Shown here in pieces: positions 1 to 9,604 of a stretch of 64,000 nucleotides of DNA (positions are counted from its first letter, which is position 1; each line of letters starts with the position of its first letter). Source of the DNA: Asterella californica. Taxonomy: Eukaryota > Streptophyta > Marchantiopsida > Marchantiales > Aytoniaceae. Under the pieces are notes generated by a model, which did not search any database, was not told the origin of the DNA, and worked only from the letters and a program-made list of their open reading frames with translations. The stretch is taken from positions 1 through 64,000 of the forward strand of contig JAYKYS010000045.1 in NCBI GenBank assembly GCA_036924285.1. The letters run 5' to 3'. Position numbers and translations under genes: made by a program.

Positions 1-416
1 AAAATTTTAGGTAAATCTAAAGAAGGTTTACCTGTGCGTTCATCACGAAATAATTCTAAATCCCAATATACCCAATGCCAAATAGCTGCCAAAAAAAGTA
101 ATCCTGATAAAATAATATGTACTGCAGCTACTCCTTCATAACTCCAAATACCGGCATTAGTCACAGTTTCTCCCGTAATACTCCAGCCTCCCCACGATTT
201 CGTTATTCCTAAACGAGTCATAAAAGGTATAACAAACATACCTTGTCTCCACATAGGATCAAGAACAGGATCAGAAGGATCAAAAACAGCTAATTCATAT
301 AAAGCCATGGAACCCGCCCAACCAGAAACTAAAGCAGTGTGCATTAAATGTACAGCAATTAAACGACCTGGATCATTTAAAACAACTGTATGAACACGAT
401 ACCAAGGTAAACCCAT
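1..416 (-). CDS. psbB: psbB, photosystem II CP47 (5' part, cut by window edge)
   Basis: The minus strand from 416 encodes [20 protein letters not shown] and continues to the left edge, giving about 138 N-terminal residues of the roughly 508-residue CP47 core antenna protein. CP47 binds chlorophyll a around the photosystem II reaction centre in the thylakoid membrane. The first transmembrane helix and its chlorophyll-ligand histidines ([13 protein letters not shown]) are visible, as is part of the second helix ([20 protein letters not shown]). A purine-rich GAGAAAGGGGTG lies just upstream of the ATG as a likely ribosome site. The gene is divergent from clpP. The 3' end lies outside the window, not truncated biologically as far as can be seen. 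Confidence 0.97.
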   Translation of the reverse strand, partial: MGLPWYRVHTVVLNDPGRLIAVHLMHTALVSGWAGSMALYELAVFDPSDPVLDPMWRQGMFVIPFMTRLGITKSWGGWSITGETVTNAGIWSYEGVAAVHIILSGLLFLAAIWHWVYWDLELFRDERTGKPSLDLPKI

Positions 417-816
417 AAAAACACCCCTTTCTCAAAGAGAATTAGACACTATGTAACTTTTTTGCATTTAAATTTTATTAGTTATATAGTTAAACCTTTT
501 TTTAATCATCCCAAAGGTAACATAAAAAACTAATATATTTTTTACCAATAAATATAAGCACAAACAGTTTAGCATTTCTATGTTTAGGATCACAATGTAG
601 AGATTGGTCCCATTTTTTTTTGATTCTTATTTATTATATATATATATATATATATATGTTTACTATATATATATATATATAATAAATAAAATGAATATTC
701 TATTATTATTATATTATATTTTATATAAAATATATATATAATAAATAAAATGAATAAAATATCATTTTTACATTTTTTTATTATAAAAAAGTAGTATTCA
801 ATTTTTGGAAAAAAAA
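417..816. repeat. psbB-clpP divergent spacer with TA-rich hairpin and 26-bp direct repeat
   Basis: This 400-base spacer holds no ORF. Positions 627-692 form a near-perfect inverted repeat built on (TA)n with TTATTTAT arms. A 26-bp sequence ending in AATAAATAAAATGAATA occurs identically at 672-697 and 731-756. Promoters for psbB (leftward) and clpP (rightward) must lie here, but I cannot pick convincing -35/-10 pairs in this AT background. Confidence 0.6.
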
Positions 817-2352
817 ATGCCTATTGGTGTTCCGAAAGTTCCTTTTCGTCTCCCTGGAGAAGAAGACGCTGTTTGGATTGACGTATAATGCGCCTTATTC
901 AATATTTTAGTTATACGGAACCTATCCGTCATTTGACGACTAAATTGTTTTTTATTCACTTCAATTTGATAAATATCTCAAATAAATAAAGCGTGAATTT
1001 ATATTAATATAAAAAATTAATTGTAAAATTCTATGGTTAGTTAAAATAAATAAAATATTAAAACTTCTTTCAATTCTTTTTTTTTCAACTAAATAAACAA
1101 TCTTGCAAATTTTATAAAAAAATTTCAATTTATTTGTTTATACGTGCAAATAATAGTCAAATTAATTTTTTATGAAGTAGAATATAAACCTAAAGATTTT
1201 CCTTCAAAACTATTTTATAAATAAGAAATATTTATTGTAATAAAAAATATTTTTATAAAAAAAAAGATATATCAATAAAAAAATATAATGTTCAATTAGC
1301 AAAAAAGCAAAATTGAACTAAAATTTGTAAAAATAACAAATTTTACAATATCTTGAGCTGTATGCATTTTAAAAATGCCTGTACAGTTTTATAAGACAAA
1401 AATAATAAAATTCTCTTAATCAATCGACTTTATCGCGAAAGATTGCTTTTTTTAGGTCAACAAGTAGATGACGAAATCGCAAATCAACTTATCGGTATTA
1501 TGATGTACCTTAACGGAGAAGATGAAAGTAAAGATATGTACCTGTATATAAATTCTCCTGGTGGTGCTGTTTTAGCTGGAATTTCTGTTTATGATGCAAT
1601 GCAATTTGTTGTACCTGATGTACATACAATTTGTATGGGATTAGCAGCTTCAATGGGTTCTTTTATTTTAACAGGAGGAGAAATTACTAAACGTATAGCA
1701 CTACCTCACGCTTTGTGCCAATGACTTTTTGAATGTCTGCACCAAAAAAGGTAATAATAACATGACATGTATATTTTTATACAAAAATAAAAAAAGTGAA
1801 GTATAAATTATAATTTTTTAAGAGTTTATTCTAGCGTTATAAACACTCATTTTGATAATAATTATTTTGAATAATTAAAAAACTTTGGAATTGCTTAATT
1901 AATATATTTTTTATTTAGCAATCGAACTATCATAATAAAAAAAAGATGGTTTTAAATTATAGAAATAAAATCTAACAAATTTTTCAAAAAAAAATATATA
2001 TATATAATTTAAAATAGAGCTGTATGCACTTAAAAATGCATGTACAGTTCACTTAGTTTATTTTTTGAATAAAAAAATAGAAAATAAAATATTGATTAAC
2101 AGGGTAATGATCCATCAACCTGCTAGTTCTTATTATGACGGACAAGCTGGAGAATGTATTATGGAAGCAGAAGAAGTTTTGAAACTTCGTGATTGTATTA
2201 CTAAAGTTTATGTACAAAGAACGGGTAAACCTTTATGGGTTATTTCTGAAGATATGGAAAGAGATGTTTTTATGTCAGCAAAAGAAGCAAAACTTTATGG
2301 TATTGTAGACTTAGTGGCTATAGAAAATATTTCTAATTCTATTAAAAATTAA
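817..2352 (+). CDS. clpP: clpP, proteolytic subunit of the plastid Clp protease (3 exons)
   Basis: Exons are 817-887, 1421-1712 and 2101-2352, joining to a 204-residue protein. Exons 1 and 2 have exactly the lengths (71 and 292 bases) usual for land-plant clpP. It is a serine peptidase of the stromal ClpPR complex, which degrades unfolded and regulatory proteins. The catalytic triad is readable: Ser101 in GLAASMGS, His126 in VMIHQP and Asp176 in [10 protein letters not shown]. Exon 1 encodes [20 protein letters not shown]. Both introns are group II. The phases fit: the Tyr24 codon is split TA|C, and intron 2 falls between codons after Ala121. The gene stands alone, 87 bases before the rps12 5' exon, and is probably co-transcribed with rps12 and rpl20. 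Confidence 0.95.
888..1420 (+). other. clpP: clpP intron 1, group II
   Basis: The intron begins ATGCGCC, matching the group II GUGYG start except at its first base, and ends in AT. A domain V hairpin (GAGCTGTATGC ... TGTACAGTTTT) is visible at about 1354-1390. No maturase ORF is inside. Confidence 0.85.
1713..2100 (+). other. clpP: clpP intron 2, group II
   Basis: The intron begins TTGTGCC, again differing from GUGYG at the first base, and ends in AC. Domain V (GAGCTGTATGC ... GCATGTACAGTTC) lies at about 2016-2050. It is phase 0 and has no internal ORF. Confidence 0.85.
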
Positions 2353-2439
2353 AAAAAGGTTTCTAAACACAAATTGTTTTGTTTGTTAAGGTTAGGTTTT
2401 TCTCCAAACTAAAAAAATTTTGCATATAATTGACTTACA

Positions 2440-2553
2440 ATGCCTACTATTCAACAATTAATTAGAAATAAAAGACAACCCATCGAAAATAGAACAAAAT
2501 CTCCAGCCTTAAAAAGATGTCCTCAACGCCGAGGAGTATGTACTAGAGTGTAT
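2440..2553 (+). CDS. rps12: rps12 5' exon, ribosomal protein S12 (trans-spliced)
   Basis: These 114 bases encode the first 38 residues of uS12 ([20 protein letters not shown] ... CTRVY). The exon stops exactly where a group II 5' splice site, GTGCG, begins at 2554. The remaining exons are not in this window, which is the normal land-plant arrangement: the transcript is joined in trans to 3' exons elsewhere in the plastid genome. S12 sits in the decoding centre of the 30S subunit. The exon follows clpP and precedes rpl20, matching the conserved clpP-rps12-rpl20 cluster. Confidence 0.95.
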
Positions 2554-3130
2554 GTGCGACTTGTTTAAATCAAAAAAATTAAAATATTAAAAATCAATAT
2601 TGCATAAAAATTCTATTATTTTAATATTGTAAAGATATATTATCTATTTTTTTTTAGATCCAATTTATAGTTTCCTTTGGTGCAAATCCACTCACCTTAA
2701 ATTTAGGATGGAAAACCATTTCTCAATAGTAGCGACTGATTATCAATCTATTAAGCGAGAAATATTATTAAATATTTTTATATAATATAATATTACTTAT
2801 ACAACTGTAAAAACGAAACTGAACGGTCAGCTACCCAGCCAACCTTCAAATAACATGCCGTTAATGAATAGAAAAAACAATTTTTTGAAACTCTTTTTAG
2901 TGTTTCATTAAGAAAAAAAAGCTTCAAAGTCAGAAATTATACAAATAACTGATATTATAAAAAAAATTATAAACTACAAGCTTCGGCATATAGAAAGGAC
3001 CTATTCGTTGAAGGAGAAACTATAGAAACAAAGGAACTCATAATTTTTCTTAGTTAAAGGTCCTATCCCTTAATTACTAAGATGGTATCAACCCTAAAAA
3101 AATTATGATTAAGGAAGGTTATAGTAGCAA
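2554..3130 (+). other. rps12: 5' half of the rps12 trans-spliced group II intron (right end approximate), plus spacer to rpl20
   Basis: The half-intron begins GTGCGACTTG at 2554 and has no ORF. GC-richer structured stretches at about 2680-2760, 2815-2870 and 2985-3110 look like domain I to III RNA. No domain V is seen, as expected for the 5' half of a split intron. The right end cannot be fixed by eye. From about 3130 to 3395 the sequence is AT-rich spacer with a 17-bp direct repeat at 3200-3216 and 3223-3239. Confidence 0.7.
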
Positions 3131-3395
3131 AAGCTTTTGATATTTTTTTTTTATACATAAGAAAATTAAGACATTTTTTATAAAAATATAAAAAAATATA
3201 TATATCTATACATATAAAATAGATATATCTATACATATATAATGTTTAATATAAAAAATTGTAGTAAAAAAAATGCAATTAAAAAAAAATATTTATTTCA
3301 AATCTATGTTTTGATATAAAAAAAAAAACACACACCAAAAATTTTTTTTATTTTATATATAAATTTTTGAATAATTAAAAAGAGTATATACAGCA

Positions 3396-3746
3396 ATGAC
3401 TAGAGTTAAACGTGGTTATGTAGCACGAAAACGGCGTAAAAATATTCTTACGCTTACATCTGGATTTCAAGGAACTCATTCTAAACTTTTTAGAACTGCT
3501 AATCAACAAGGAATGAGAGCATTAGCATCATCTCATCGCGATAGAGGTAAACGAAAAAGAAATCTTCGACGTTTATGGATTACTCGAGTTAATGCAGCAG
3601 CAAGAGATAATGGAATTTCCTACAATAAATTAATTGAATATTTATATAAAAAAAAAATTCTTTTAAATAGAAAAATTCTTGCTCAAATAGCTATATTAGA
3701 TAAATTTTGTTTTTCAACAATAATCCAGAATATTATTACAAAGTAA
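3396..3746 (+). CDS. rpl20: rpl20, ribosomal protein bL20
   Basis: The 116-residue product is a typical bL20: [20 protein letters not shown] followed by the conserved [16 protein letters not shown] and [17 protein letters not shown] segments. It binds 23S rRNA and acts early in assembly of the 50S subunit. It follows rps12 on the same strand and converges with rps18, with a strong hairpin between them. The C-terminal tail after about residue 95 ([17 protein letters not shown]) is the most divergent part. The start is the only upstream ATG and matches the family N-terminus. Confidence 0.96.
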   Translation: MTRVKRGYVARKRRKNILTLTSGFQGTHSKLFRTANQQGMRALASSHRDRGKRKRNLRRLWITRVNAAARDNGISYNKLIEYLYKKKILLNRKILAQIAILDKFCFSTIIQNIITK

Positions 3747-3797
3747 AAAAAAACCTCTCCGGATAAATTAGAAAATGAATTCCGGGGAGGTTTTTTT
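3745..3797. terminator. Inverted repeat between convergent rpl20 and rps18
   Basis: Arms AAAAAACCTCTCCGGA and TCCGGGGAGGTTTTTT pair almost perfectly around a loop of about 20 bases. The GC-rich core and flanking A/T runs suit a bidirectional 3' end hairpin. Confidence 0.75.
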
Positions 3798-3830
3798 CAA
3801 AAAATCTATACTAATATAAATAAAAAAAAA

Positions 3831-4058
3831 TTAAATTTCGTTATTTAAAAATGGTAACAAAGCTAAAACACGTGCTCGTTTAATTGCTATAGTTAATAAA
3901 CGTTGTTGTTTTGAAGTCAATCTATTCATTCGTCTAGATAATATTTTTCCTTGTTCACTAATAAATCGACGAAGTAAACTTATATTTTTATAATCAATTA
4001 TTTCCCCTGATCTAATGGGTGGCATACGCCTACGAGAAGATCTTTTAGATTTGTTCAT
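3831..4058 (-). CDS. rps18: rps18, ribosomal protein bS18
   Basis: The 75-residue protein has a basic N-terminus ([20 protein letters not shown]) and the family core [20 protein letters not shown] followed by [30 protein letters not shown]. bS18 binds the platform of the 30S subunit beside bS6. It is the second gene of the leftward rpl33-rps18 pair, 31 bases after rpl33, and ends at the hairpin shared with rpl20. The length fits bryophyte plastid S18, which lacks the N-terminal repeats seen in grasses. Confidence 0.96.
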   Translation of the reverse strand: MNKSKRSSRRRMPPIRSGEIIDYKNISLLRRFISEQGKILSRRMNRLTSKQQRLLTIAIKRARVLALLPFLNNEI

Positions 4059-4089
4059 AACTAAATTTTATAAACCCTTAAAATATTAT

Positions 4090-4287
4090 TTATTTTTTTA
4101 TTTCTTTGTGAATAGTATGTTTATTACAATAACAACAAAATTTTTTTAATTCCAATCGAATTGGTGTATTTCGACGATTTTTTTGGGTCGTATATCTAGA
4201 AACACCCTTATTTCTTTTTTCATCATTTTGAGCACAATTAGTACATTCTAAATTAATTGTAACTCTTATATCTTTACTTTTAGCCAT
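4090..4287 (-). CDS. rpl33: rpl33, ribosomal protein bL33
   Basis: The 65-residue protein matches plastid bL33: [40 protein letters not shown] and a C-terminal [18 protein letters not shown]. Cysteine pairs at CTNC and CCYC could form the zinc-ribbon type site. It is a small protein of the 50S subunit near the E site. It leads the rpl33-rps18 pair and follows psaJ on the same strand, the usual plastid order. Confidence 0.96.
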   Translation of the reverse strand: MAKSKDIRVTINLECTNCAQNDEKRNKGVSRYTTQKNRRNTPIRLELKKFCCYCNKHTIHKEIKK

Positions 4288-4422
4288 AATTTTTTTTGAA
4301 ATTTTAGGTTTATATCACCTATTAAAAAATATTATTAAAATAATCAATTTATTAACATTTAATGTTTATGATTAATGTTTATGAAAAGTCATTTATTTAA
4401 AAAAATTTTTTTAGTTTAAATG

Positions 4423-4557
<135 letters not shown>

Positions 4558-4734
4558 TTACTCCTTTTTTTATATAATATTTCTATTTTTTATATATTAT
4601 ATACAGTATATACTACACACAATTATGTTAACTAGATTAATAAATAAAAAATTTTTAATTTTAAATCTATTTTTTTTATTTTTATCTTTTCAAAAAAGAA
4701 AAATAAAGTATAATACATATAAAGAAAAAAGGCC

Positions 4735-4808
4735 AGGGATGTAGCGCAGTTTGGTAGCGCGTTTGTTTTGGGTACAAAATGTCGCAGGTTCGAATCCTGT
4801 CATCCCTA
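4735..4808 (+). tRNA. trnP-UGG: tRNA-Pro (UGG)
   Basis: The 74-base cloverleaf has acceptor arms AGGGATG/CATCCCT, a T-loop TTCGAAT and anticodon TGG in the loop TTTGGGT. A TATAAT-like box lies at 4709-4714. It neighbours trnW in the same direction. Confidence 0.95.
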
Positions 4809-4885
4809 CCTTCTCAAATAATAATATATACATATATTATTATTTTTTTTTCATTTATTTAATGAATTAAATTATTAATAAATAA

Positions 4886-4959
4886 GCGCTCTTAGTTCAG
4901 TTCGGTAGAACGTAGGTCTCCAAAACCTAATGTCGTAGGTTCAAATCCTACAGAGCGTG
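4886..4959 (+). tRNA. trnW-CCA: tRNA-Trp (CCA)
   Basis: The acceptor GCGCTCT pairs with AGAGCGT, discriminator G, and the anticodon loop carries CCA. The trnP-trnW pair next to petG is a conserved plastid arrangement. Here the two tRNAs face petG/petL on the opposite strand. Confidence 0.95.
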
Positions 4960-5097
4960 AATTTGCTAAAAATAGTAAAAATTATTATGAATTGAATATG
5001 AAAATGAAAAAAATTTGATAAATAAAATAAAAACCTCCCTTTAATAGGGAGGTATAAAAAACGTACATATAAACAAAAATCAAAATTTACTTCAAAT

Positions 5098-5211
5098 TTA
5101 AAGATCTAATTGATCACCGCGCCGATATTGCAAATATGCAGTTACAAATAATCCAAGTAAAGTTATAGGAATTAAACCTAAAACAATGCCAGACAATAAA
5201 GCTTCAACCAT
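5098..5211 (-). CDS. petG: petG, cytochrome b6f subunit V
   Basis: The 37-residue protein [37 protein letters not shown] is PetG. It is a single-helix subunit at the edge of the cytochrome b6f complex and is required for its assembly and stability. A short GGGAGG-containing hairpin (5035-5052) lies downstream between it and trnW. It is the distal partner of petL, 123 bases away on the same strand. Confidence 0.96.
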   Translation of the reverse strand: MVEALLSGIVLGLIPITLLGLFVTAYLQYRRGDQLDL

Positions 5212-5334
5212 TTTTTTTTTAGTTTATTAACTAAAATAATAACTAATTTAAATATTATTTTAATTTACTATGATTAATCTCAATAAAAGTTTGAGAAATA
5301 CAATGAAATTTAAATAACCTTTTGAAATTTTTTT

Positions 5335-5430
5335 TTAAATAAGTTGTATCTTATTTAACCCAATGAATAAAACTAACGCTAATGCTAAAGCACTAAATAA
5401 AAAAACAAAATAACTAATTATAGTAAGCAT
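5335..5430 (-). CDS. petL: petL, cytochrome b6f subunit VI
   Basis: The 31-residue protein MLTIISYFVFLFSALALALV LFIGLNKIQLI is PetL, a one-helix subunit that stabilises the b6f dimer. The start codon is a genomic ATG; in many plants this codon must be created by RNA editing, so its presence supports an editing-free plastid. It precedes petG on the same strand. Confidence 0.95.
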   Translation of the reverse strand: MLTIISYFVFLFSALALALVLFIGLNKIQLI

Positions 5431-6083
5431 AAAAAATCCTAATAACAATAAAAAAATTGAGTAGAAACTTTTACCAAATAATTCTATAAAATTTTCAAAA
5501 AAAAAAAAATAGTTTTTTATTTATATAAATATATATTAAAATTCGTTTTTTTAATATTTTATAAAAAGATTCAATTAAACTTAATAGAATATTTATATAT
5601 ATAAATATATATATATATTATTTTTATAAAAATGAATTAAAAAAAATATTAATCGATATAATTAGATTGTTTTTATAAAAAAATGAAAAATAAATTCTTT
5701 TTTAATAGTATATATAATTTTGTATTAAACAACTATAAATAAATTTAATATGAATATTGATTTCAATTAAAATTACATCATTTTTTTTATTTTTTATATG
5801 ATTATAATTTTGTTGTTTAATAAAATTATTAAATCATTTTTAAATATTTAATTTTTTTTTATTATATATTTAAGTTATTGAAATTTTTTTGAATTTATCT
5901 TGCTGCATAAAAAGAACATTAGCTATACTAAGTTAGTATGCTTCAAAAATACCTTTGGTATTAAAACGACAACCTAACAAGGTTATGATATAATTTTGAG
6001 TAAATTGGAAAACCTCTTAGTTGATTTTTTTGGATAATTTATCCCCCTTGTTAAAAAAAAATATATAATATACGGAGCTAACC
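5431..6083. other. petL-psbE divergent spacer
   Basis: About 650 bases of strongly AT-rich DNA with TATATAAATATATA blocks near 5520 and 5595 and no convincing ORF. The right end holds the psbE promoter. A short leftward reading frame overlapping psbE has no similarity to known plastid proteins and is dismissed. Confidence 0.6.
5900..5929 (+). promoter_or_regulatory. Likely psbE operon promoter (PEP type)
   Basis: TTGCTG (5900-5905) and TATACT (5924-5929) are separated by 18 bases, about 155 bases upstream of psbE. The -10 box sits in a small dyad, TACTAA-G-TTAGTA. No other gene lies downstream on this strand before psbE. Confidence 0.55.
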
Positions 6084-6335
6084 ATGTCTGGAAATACGGG
6101 AGAGCGTCCTTTTGCTGATATAATTACCAGTATTCGATATTGGGTAATCCATAGCATCACTATACCTTCTTTATTTATTGCAGGTTGGTTATTTGTTAGC
6201 ACAGGGTTGGCTTATGATGTATTCGGAAGTCCTCGTCCAAATGAATATTTCACAGAAAACCGACAAGAAGTACCACTAATAACTGGCCGTTTTAATTCGT
6301 TAGAACAAATTGATGAATTTACAAAATCCTTTTAG
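6084..6335 (+). CDS. psbE: psbE, cytochrome b559 alpha subunit
   Basis: The 83-residue product ([20 protein letters not shown] ...) is the alpha subunit of cytochrome b559 in photosystem II. The heme-ligating histidine lies in [19 protein letters not shown], which is also the single membrane helix. The lumenal tail [20 protein letters not shown] is standard. TACGGAGC upstream of the ATG is the likely ribosome site. It heads the psbE-psbF-psbL-psbJ operon, and psbF starts nine bases after its stop. Confidence 0.97.
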   Translation: MSGNTGERPFADIITSIRYWVIHSITIPSLFIAGWLFVSTGLAYDVFGSPRPNEYFTENRQEVPLITGRFNSLEQIDEFTKSF

Positions 6336-6464
<129 letters not shown>

Positions 6465-6470
6465 ACTTAA

Positions 6471-6602
<132 letters not shown>

Positions 6603-6722
6603 AATTTTATTAAAAAAGAATTGTTTACCTTATCTGGAGAAAAAAGACTTTTTTAGTTATTTGTAACTGTTTATGTTTTGAGTTATAACTACTTAATAAA
6701 ATTTTGAAAAGGAGTAAATTCA

Positions 6723-6845
6723 ATGGCCAATACTACCGGAAGGATTCCTTTGTGGCTAATCGGTACTGTCGCCGGTATCCTTGTGATCGGTTTAGTAGGT
6801 ATCTTTTTTTATGGTTCATATTCTGGATTAGGATCATCTTTATAA
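6723..6845 (+). CDS. psbJ: psbJ, photosystem II subunit J
   Basis: The 40-residue protein [40 protein letters not shown] is PsbJ, a single-helix subunit near the QB site involved in photosystem II assembly. AAAAGGAG lies seven bases before the ATG. It is the last gene of the operon and is followed by a strong hairpin before the convergent petA. Confidence 0.96.
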   Translation: MANTTGRIPLWLIGTVAGILVIGLVGIFFYGSYSGLGSSL

Positions 6846-6938
6846 TAAAAAAAAATATATATATACTATAAAAAAATATTATAATGTAAATACCTGATGT
6901 CTATTCAAAATAAAAAAAAATTTTTATTTTTTTGAAAT

Positions 6939-6999
6939 AAAAAAATTGAAAAAATGGAACATTTCTTTTAGTTGATGTTCCATTTTTTCAATTTTTTTT
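6939..6999. terminator. Inverted repeat between psbJ and petA
   Basis: Arms of about 24 bases (AAATTGAAAAAATGGAACAT and its complement) surround a loop of about 11 bases. It sits between two convergent 3' ends, so it can serve both transcripts. Confidence 0.8.
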
Positions 7000-7033
7000 T
7001 AAGTACAATTAACTTAATTCAATTTTTTAAAAA

Positions 7034-7996
7034 TTAAAAATTCATTTCAGCTAATTGTACTTTTTCAAACTGTTTCTTTTTAAGTACTAAAAATATTTGT
7101 GCTAAAATAACTGATCCAAAAAATAACAAAAGACCTTGAATACGTAACGGATCTTGAAGTACTACTTCAGCATCACCTTGACCAAATCCGCCTACATTTG
7201 GATTATTAGTTAAAGGTTGATCTACTTTAACAAATTCACCTTCTGAAATAATAAGTTCTGGTCCTGCAGGCACAATATCAACAACTTTACGACCATCTGA
7301 TATGTCATCAATTGTTATTTCATATCCACCTTTTTCTTTACGAAAAATTTTACTTACTTTACCTGTTATTGAAGCATTATAAACTGTATTATTACTTTTA
7401 CTTCCATCAGGATAAATTTGTCCTCTTCCTCTATTAGCACCAACATAAATGGGATATTTTAAAAAATGAGTTTCTTTATTAGTAGCTGGATCTGGAGAAA
7501 GAATTGGAAAAACAATTTCACTATATTTTTTTCCTGGAACTGGACCTATTACTAAAATATTTTTTTTCTCATTACTATAAGGTTGAAAAAAAAGATTACC
7601 AATTTTTTCTTTCATTTCAGGAGGAATTCGATCAGAAGGAGCTAGTTCAAAACCTTCTGGTAAAATAAGAACTGCTCCAACATTTAAAGAACCTTTTTTA
7701 CCATTAGCAAGTACTTGTTTGATTTGCATATCATAAGGAATTTTAACAACTGCTTCAAACACTGTGTTTGGTAAAACAGATTGTGGAACTTCAATATCAA
7801 CCGGTTTTTTAGCTAAATGACAATTAGCACACACAATACGGCCAGTAGCTTCTCGTGGATTTTCATAACCCTGCTGTGCATAAATAGGAAAGGCTTCTGA
7901 AACAGATGACCACATTATTGTATTTATAATAATCATTATGGAAATTGATCGAGTAGCCCATTTTATAATCAAGTTATTAAAGTTTCTGTTTTGCAT
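7034..7996 (-). CDS. petA: petA, cytochrome f precursor
   Basis: The 320-residue precursor carries electrons from the Rieske protein to plastocyanin in the cytochrome b6f complex. Residues 1-35 form a signal sequence with a hydrophobic stretch; cleavage after SVSEA would expose Phe36 of [18 protein letters not shown]. The c-type heme site is CANCH at Cys56-Cys59-His60. A C-terminal helix ([20 protein letters not shown]) anchors the large lumenal domain. The usual mature N-terminus of this family is Tyr or Phe, whose amino group ligates the heme. cemA lies upstream on the same strand, as in the conserved ycf4-cemA-petA cluster. Confidence 0.97.
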   Translation of the reverse strand: MQNRNFNNLIIKWATRSISIMIIINTIMWSSVSEAFPIYAQQGYENPREATGRIVCANCHLAKKPVDIEVPQSVLPNTVFEAVVKIPYDMQIKQVLANGKKGSLNVGAVLILPEGFELAPSDRIPPEMKEKIGNLFFQPYSNEKKNILVIGPVPGKKYSEIVFPILSPDPATNKETHFLKYPIYVGANRGRGQIYPDGSKSNNTVYNASITGKVSKIFRKEKGGYEITIDDISDGRKVVDIVPAGPELIISEGEFVKVDQPLTNNPNVGGFGQGDAEVVLQDPLRIQGLLLFFGSVILAQIFLVLKKKQFEKVQLAEMNF

Positions 7997-8140
7997 AGTT
8001 AGATTATTTATTTCAAATAATTTTTACGAATAGTTTTATTATTTAAACTACTCAATTTTACAAGATCTGCCATTATGGTAACAATAATAATAAATAAAGA
8101 AAAATTTTCTACTTTATAATATCAATTTATATTAATATAT

Positions 8141-8172
8141 CAATTTATATATAATAGATAAATTGATATTAA
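8141..8172. repeat. Small hairpin in the cemA-petA spacer
   Basis: ATATCAATTTAT and ATAAATTGATAT form a perfect 12-bp stem, preceded by a further copy of the ATCAATTTATAT half (around 8120). It lies 3' of cemA and may shape the cemA transcript end or a processing site ahead of petA. Confidence 0.5.
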
Positions 8173-8222
8173 ATAATTTTATCTAATGTCAACAAAAAAA
8201 GGACATAAAAAATTTGAATTTT

Positions 8223-9530
8223 TTATTCATTCATAGTATGATAAGTTGCTACAATGGAAGGCGATATACGATTTAAATGACGAAAAATCAAATATTTAAA
8301 GACTGTGTCTAAAATGACTGGAAATGTTGAAACAAAACATGAAATTACATGTTTATTATGAACAAATCCAAAATGTTCTAAACAAGAACTTATTACAATT
8401 TCCCAACCATGAGGAGAATGAAATCCAATACATAAATCAGTTAATAAAAGAATAAAAAAAGCTTTCATTGTATCGCTTAAGCTATAAAATAATTCTTGAG
8501 CCCAAGAATTTAAAATAACAAGACGTTCTTTTCCTAAAATAAATAAACCACTTAAAGTAATAAAACAAATAAGATCTGTTAACAAATGTAAAACAATTTG
8601 AATACTATCATTATTATAAATTTGAACTAATTCAATAGTTTGTTGATGAATTTCTTTAGTCAAATCTTGAGATTGTATTTTATTTGACGAATATGTCATT
8701 ACTTTTTCTAACCAAAAAAGTTCTTCAATTTCTTGAAGTCTTTTTAAAGCTTTTTCTTCTTGAAATGGAGTCAAAAATATTTGAGATTGATAAATATTCC
8801 ACCAATTTCGAATCCAAGTTTCTAAAAAACATTTTTGAAAAAAAATAGAAACTCCTAAAGGAATAAAAAATAAACATCCAATATATTGTAAAGAAGCTAA
8901 TGCTTGATATTTTGCTAATCGAAATTCTTTTAATACAAGGGAACTCGATTGATTTGTCAACTCTGCTTTAAATCTAGAAAAAGTTCGCGTTATAGAACGT
9001 GGTACAAAACCTATTGATTCATAAGCTATTGCTGTTAGCCTAAAACTTTTCAGTTGTAAAAATAAAAAGTTATTTTCTTCTTTTTTATCTATAGATAAAA
9101 AAGAAGAAAATAAATAGTAATGTTTCCAAACTTCTAAATCATTTAAAGTAGCTTTAATCCAAGCTAACTTTCTATTTCTTTTTTTTTTCTTTTTTTTTTC
9201 ATTAGCATTTATTAAAATTAGATCAAAATTGTTCTTTTTGTTTTGAAAACAAAAAGAACAATTTTTCAAAAATTGAATGAAAGACAAACGAAATCTATAT
9301 TCTAAAAGATTCCAATATATTTGAAAAACAGAATTATTTAATTCTGTATTTATATAAAAAAGTATAGATTGCCAAGAACGTTTTGATGAAAAAAGCATAT
9401 TTTTATACAAAAAATAATCTTTTTTTATTTTTTGTATACGTTTACTGGCTTTATATGCTTTTTCTAGAGAAGAATATGGAAGAGCAAAAATCTGATGAAA
9501 AATTTGCCAATAAATGAAATTTTTCTTCAT
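8223..9530 (-). CDS. cemA: cemA (ycf10), plastid envelope membrane protein
   Basis: The 435-residue protein is the long liverwort form of CemA, an inner-envelope protein linked to light-dependent proton extrusion and inorganic carbon uptake. Seed-plant CemA is only about 230 residues; the extra length is an N-terminal, lysine-rich, poorly conserved region. The conserved C-terminal half includes [20 protein letters not shown], several membrane spans, and the GFHSPHGWE segment with the closing [19 protein letters not shown]. Two perfect palindromes (9070-9113 and 9225-9265) lie inside the N-terminal coding region without breaking the frame. It sits between ycf4 and petA. Confidence 0.93.
   Translation of the reverse strand: MKKNFIYWQIFHQIFALPYSSLEKAYKASKRIQKIKKDYFLYKNMLFSSKRSWQSILFYINTELNNSVFQIYWNLLEYRFRLSFIQFLKNCSFCFQNKKNNFDLILINANEKKKKKKRNRKLAWIKATLNDLEVWKHYYLFSSFLSIDKKEENNFLFLQLKSFRLTAIAYESIGFVPRSITRTFSRFKAELTNQSSSLVLKEFRLAKYQALASLQYIGCLFFIPLGVSIFFQKCFLETWIRNWWNIYQSQIFLTPFQEEKALKRLQEIEELFWLEKVMTYSSNKIQSQDLTKEIHQQTIELVQIYNNDSIQIVLHLLTDLICFITLSGLFILGKERLVILNSWAQELFYSLSDTMKAFFILLLTDLCIGFHSPHGWEIVISSCLEHFGFVHNKHVISCFVSTFPVILDTVFKYLIFRHLNRISPSIVATYHTMNE
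9070..9113. repeat. 44-bp perfect palindrome inside cemA
   Basis: A 22-base arm (TTATTTTCTTCTTTTTTATC plus TA) is followed at once by its exact complement, with no loop. In frame it encodes part of [17 protein letters not shown]. Confidence 0.85.
9225..9265. repeat. Second perfect inverted repeat inside cemA
   Basis: The 20-base arm AAAATTGTTCTTTTTGTTTT and its exact complement flank a single G. It encodes part of [13 protein letters not shown] in the variable N-terminal half of CemA. Confidence 0.85.
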
Positions 9531-9604
9531 AAAAACTATTTATAATTTGCTAAAAAAACAGCATATTTTTTTTTATTTTATACAAAAACACTGAAAAAAA
9601 AAGT

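Noticed and set aside
627..692. Tandem TA tracts as a possible CRISPR-like or origin repeat
   Set aside because: There are no unique spacers between repeat units, and similar TA tracts occur in many spacers of this AT-rich genome.
6017..6202. 61-codon leftward ORF at the psbE start
   Set aside because: Antisense to psbE with a low-complexity tail; explained as a shadow of the real gene.
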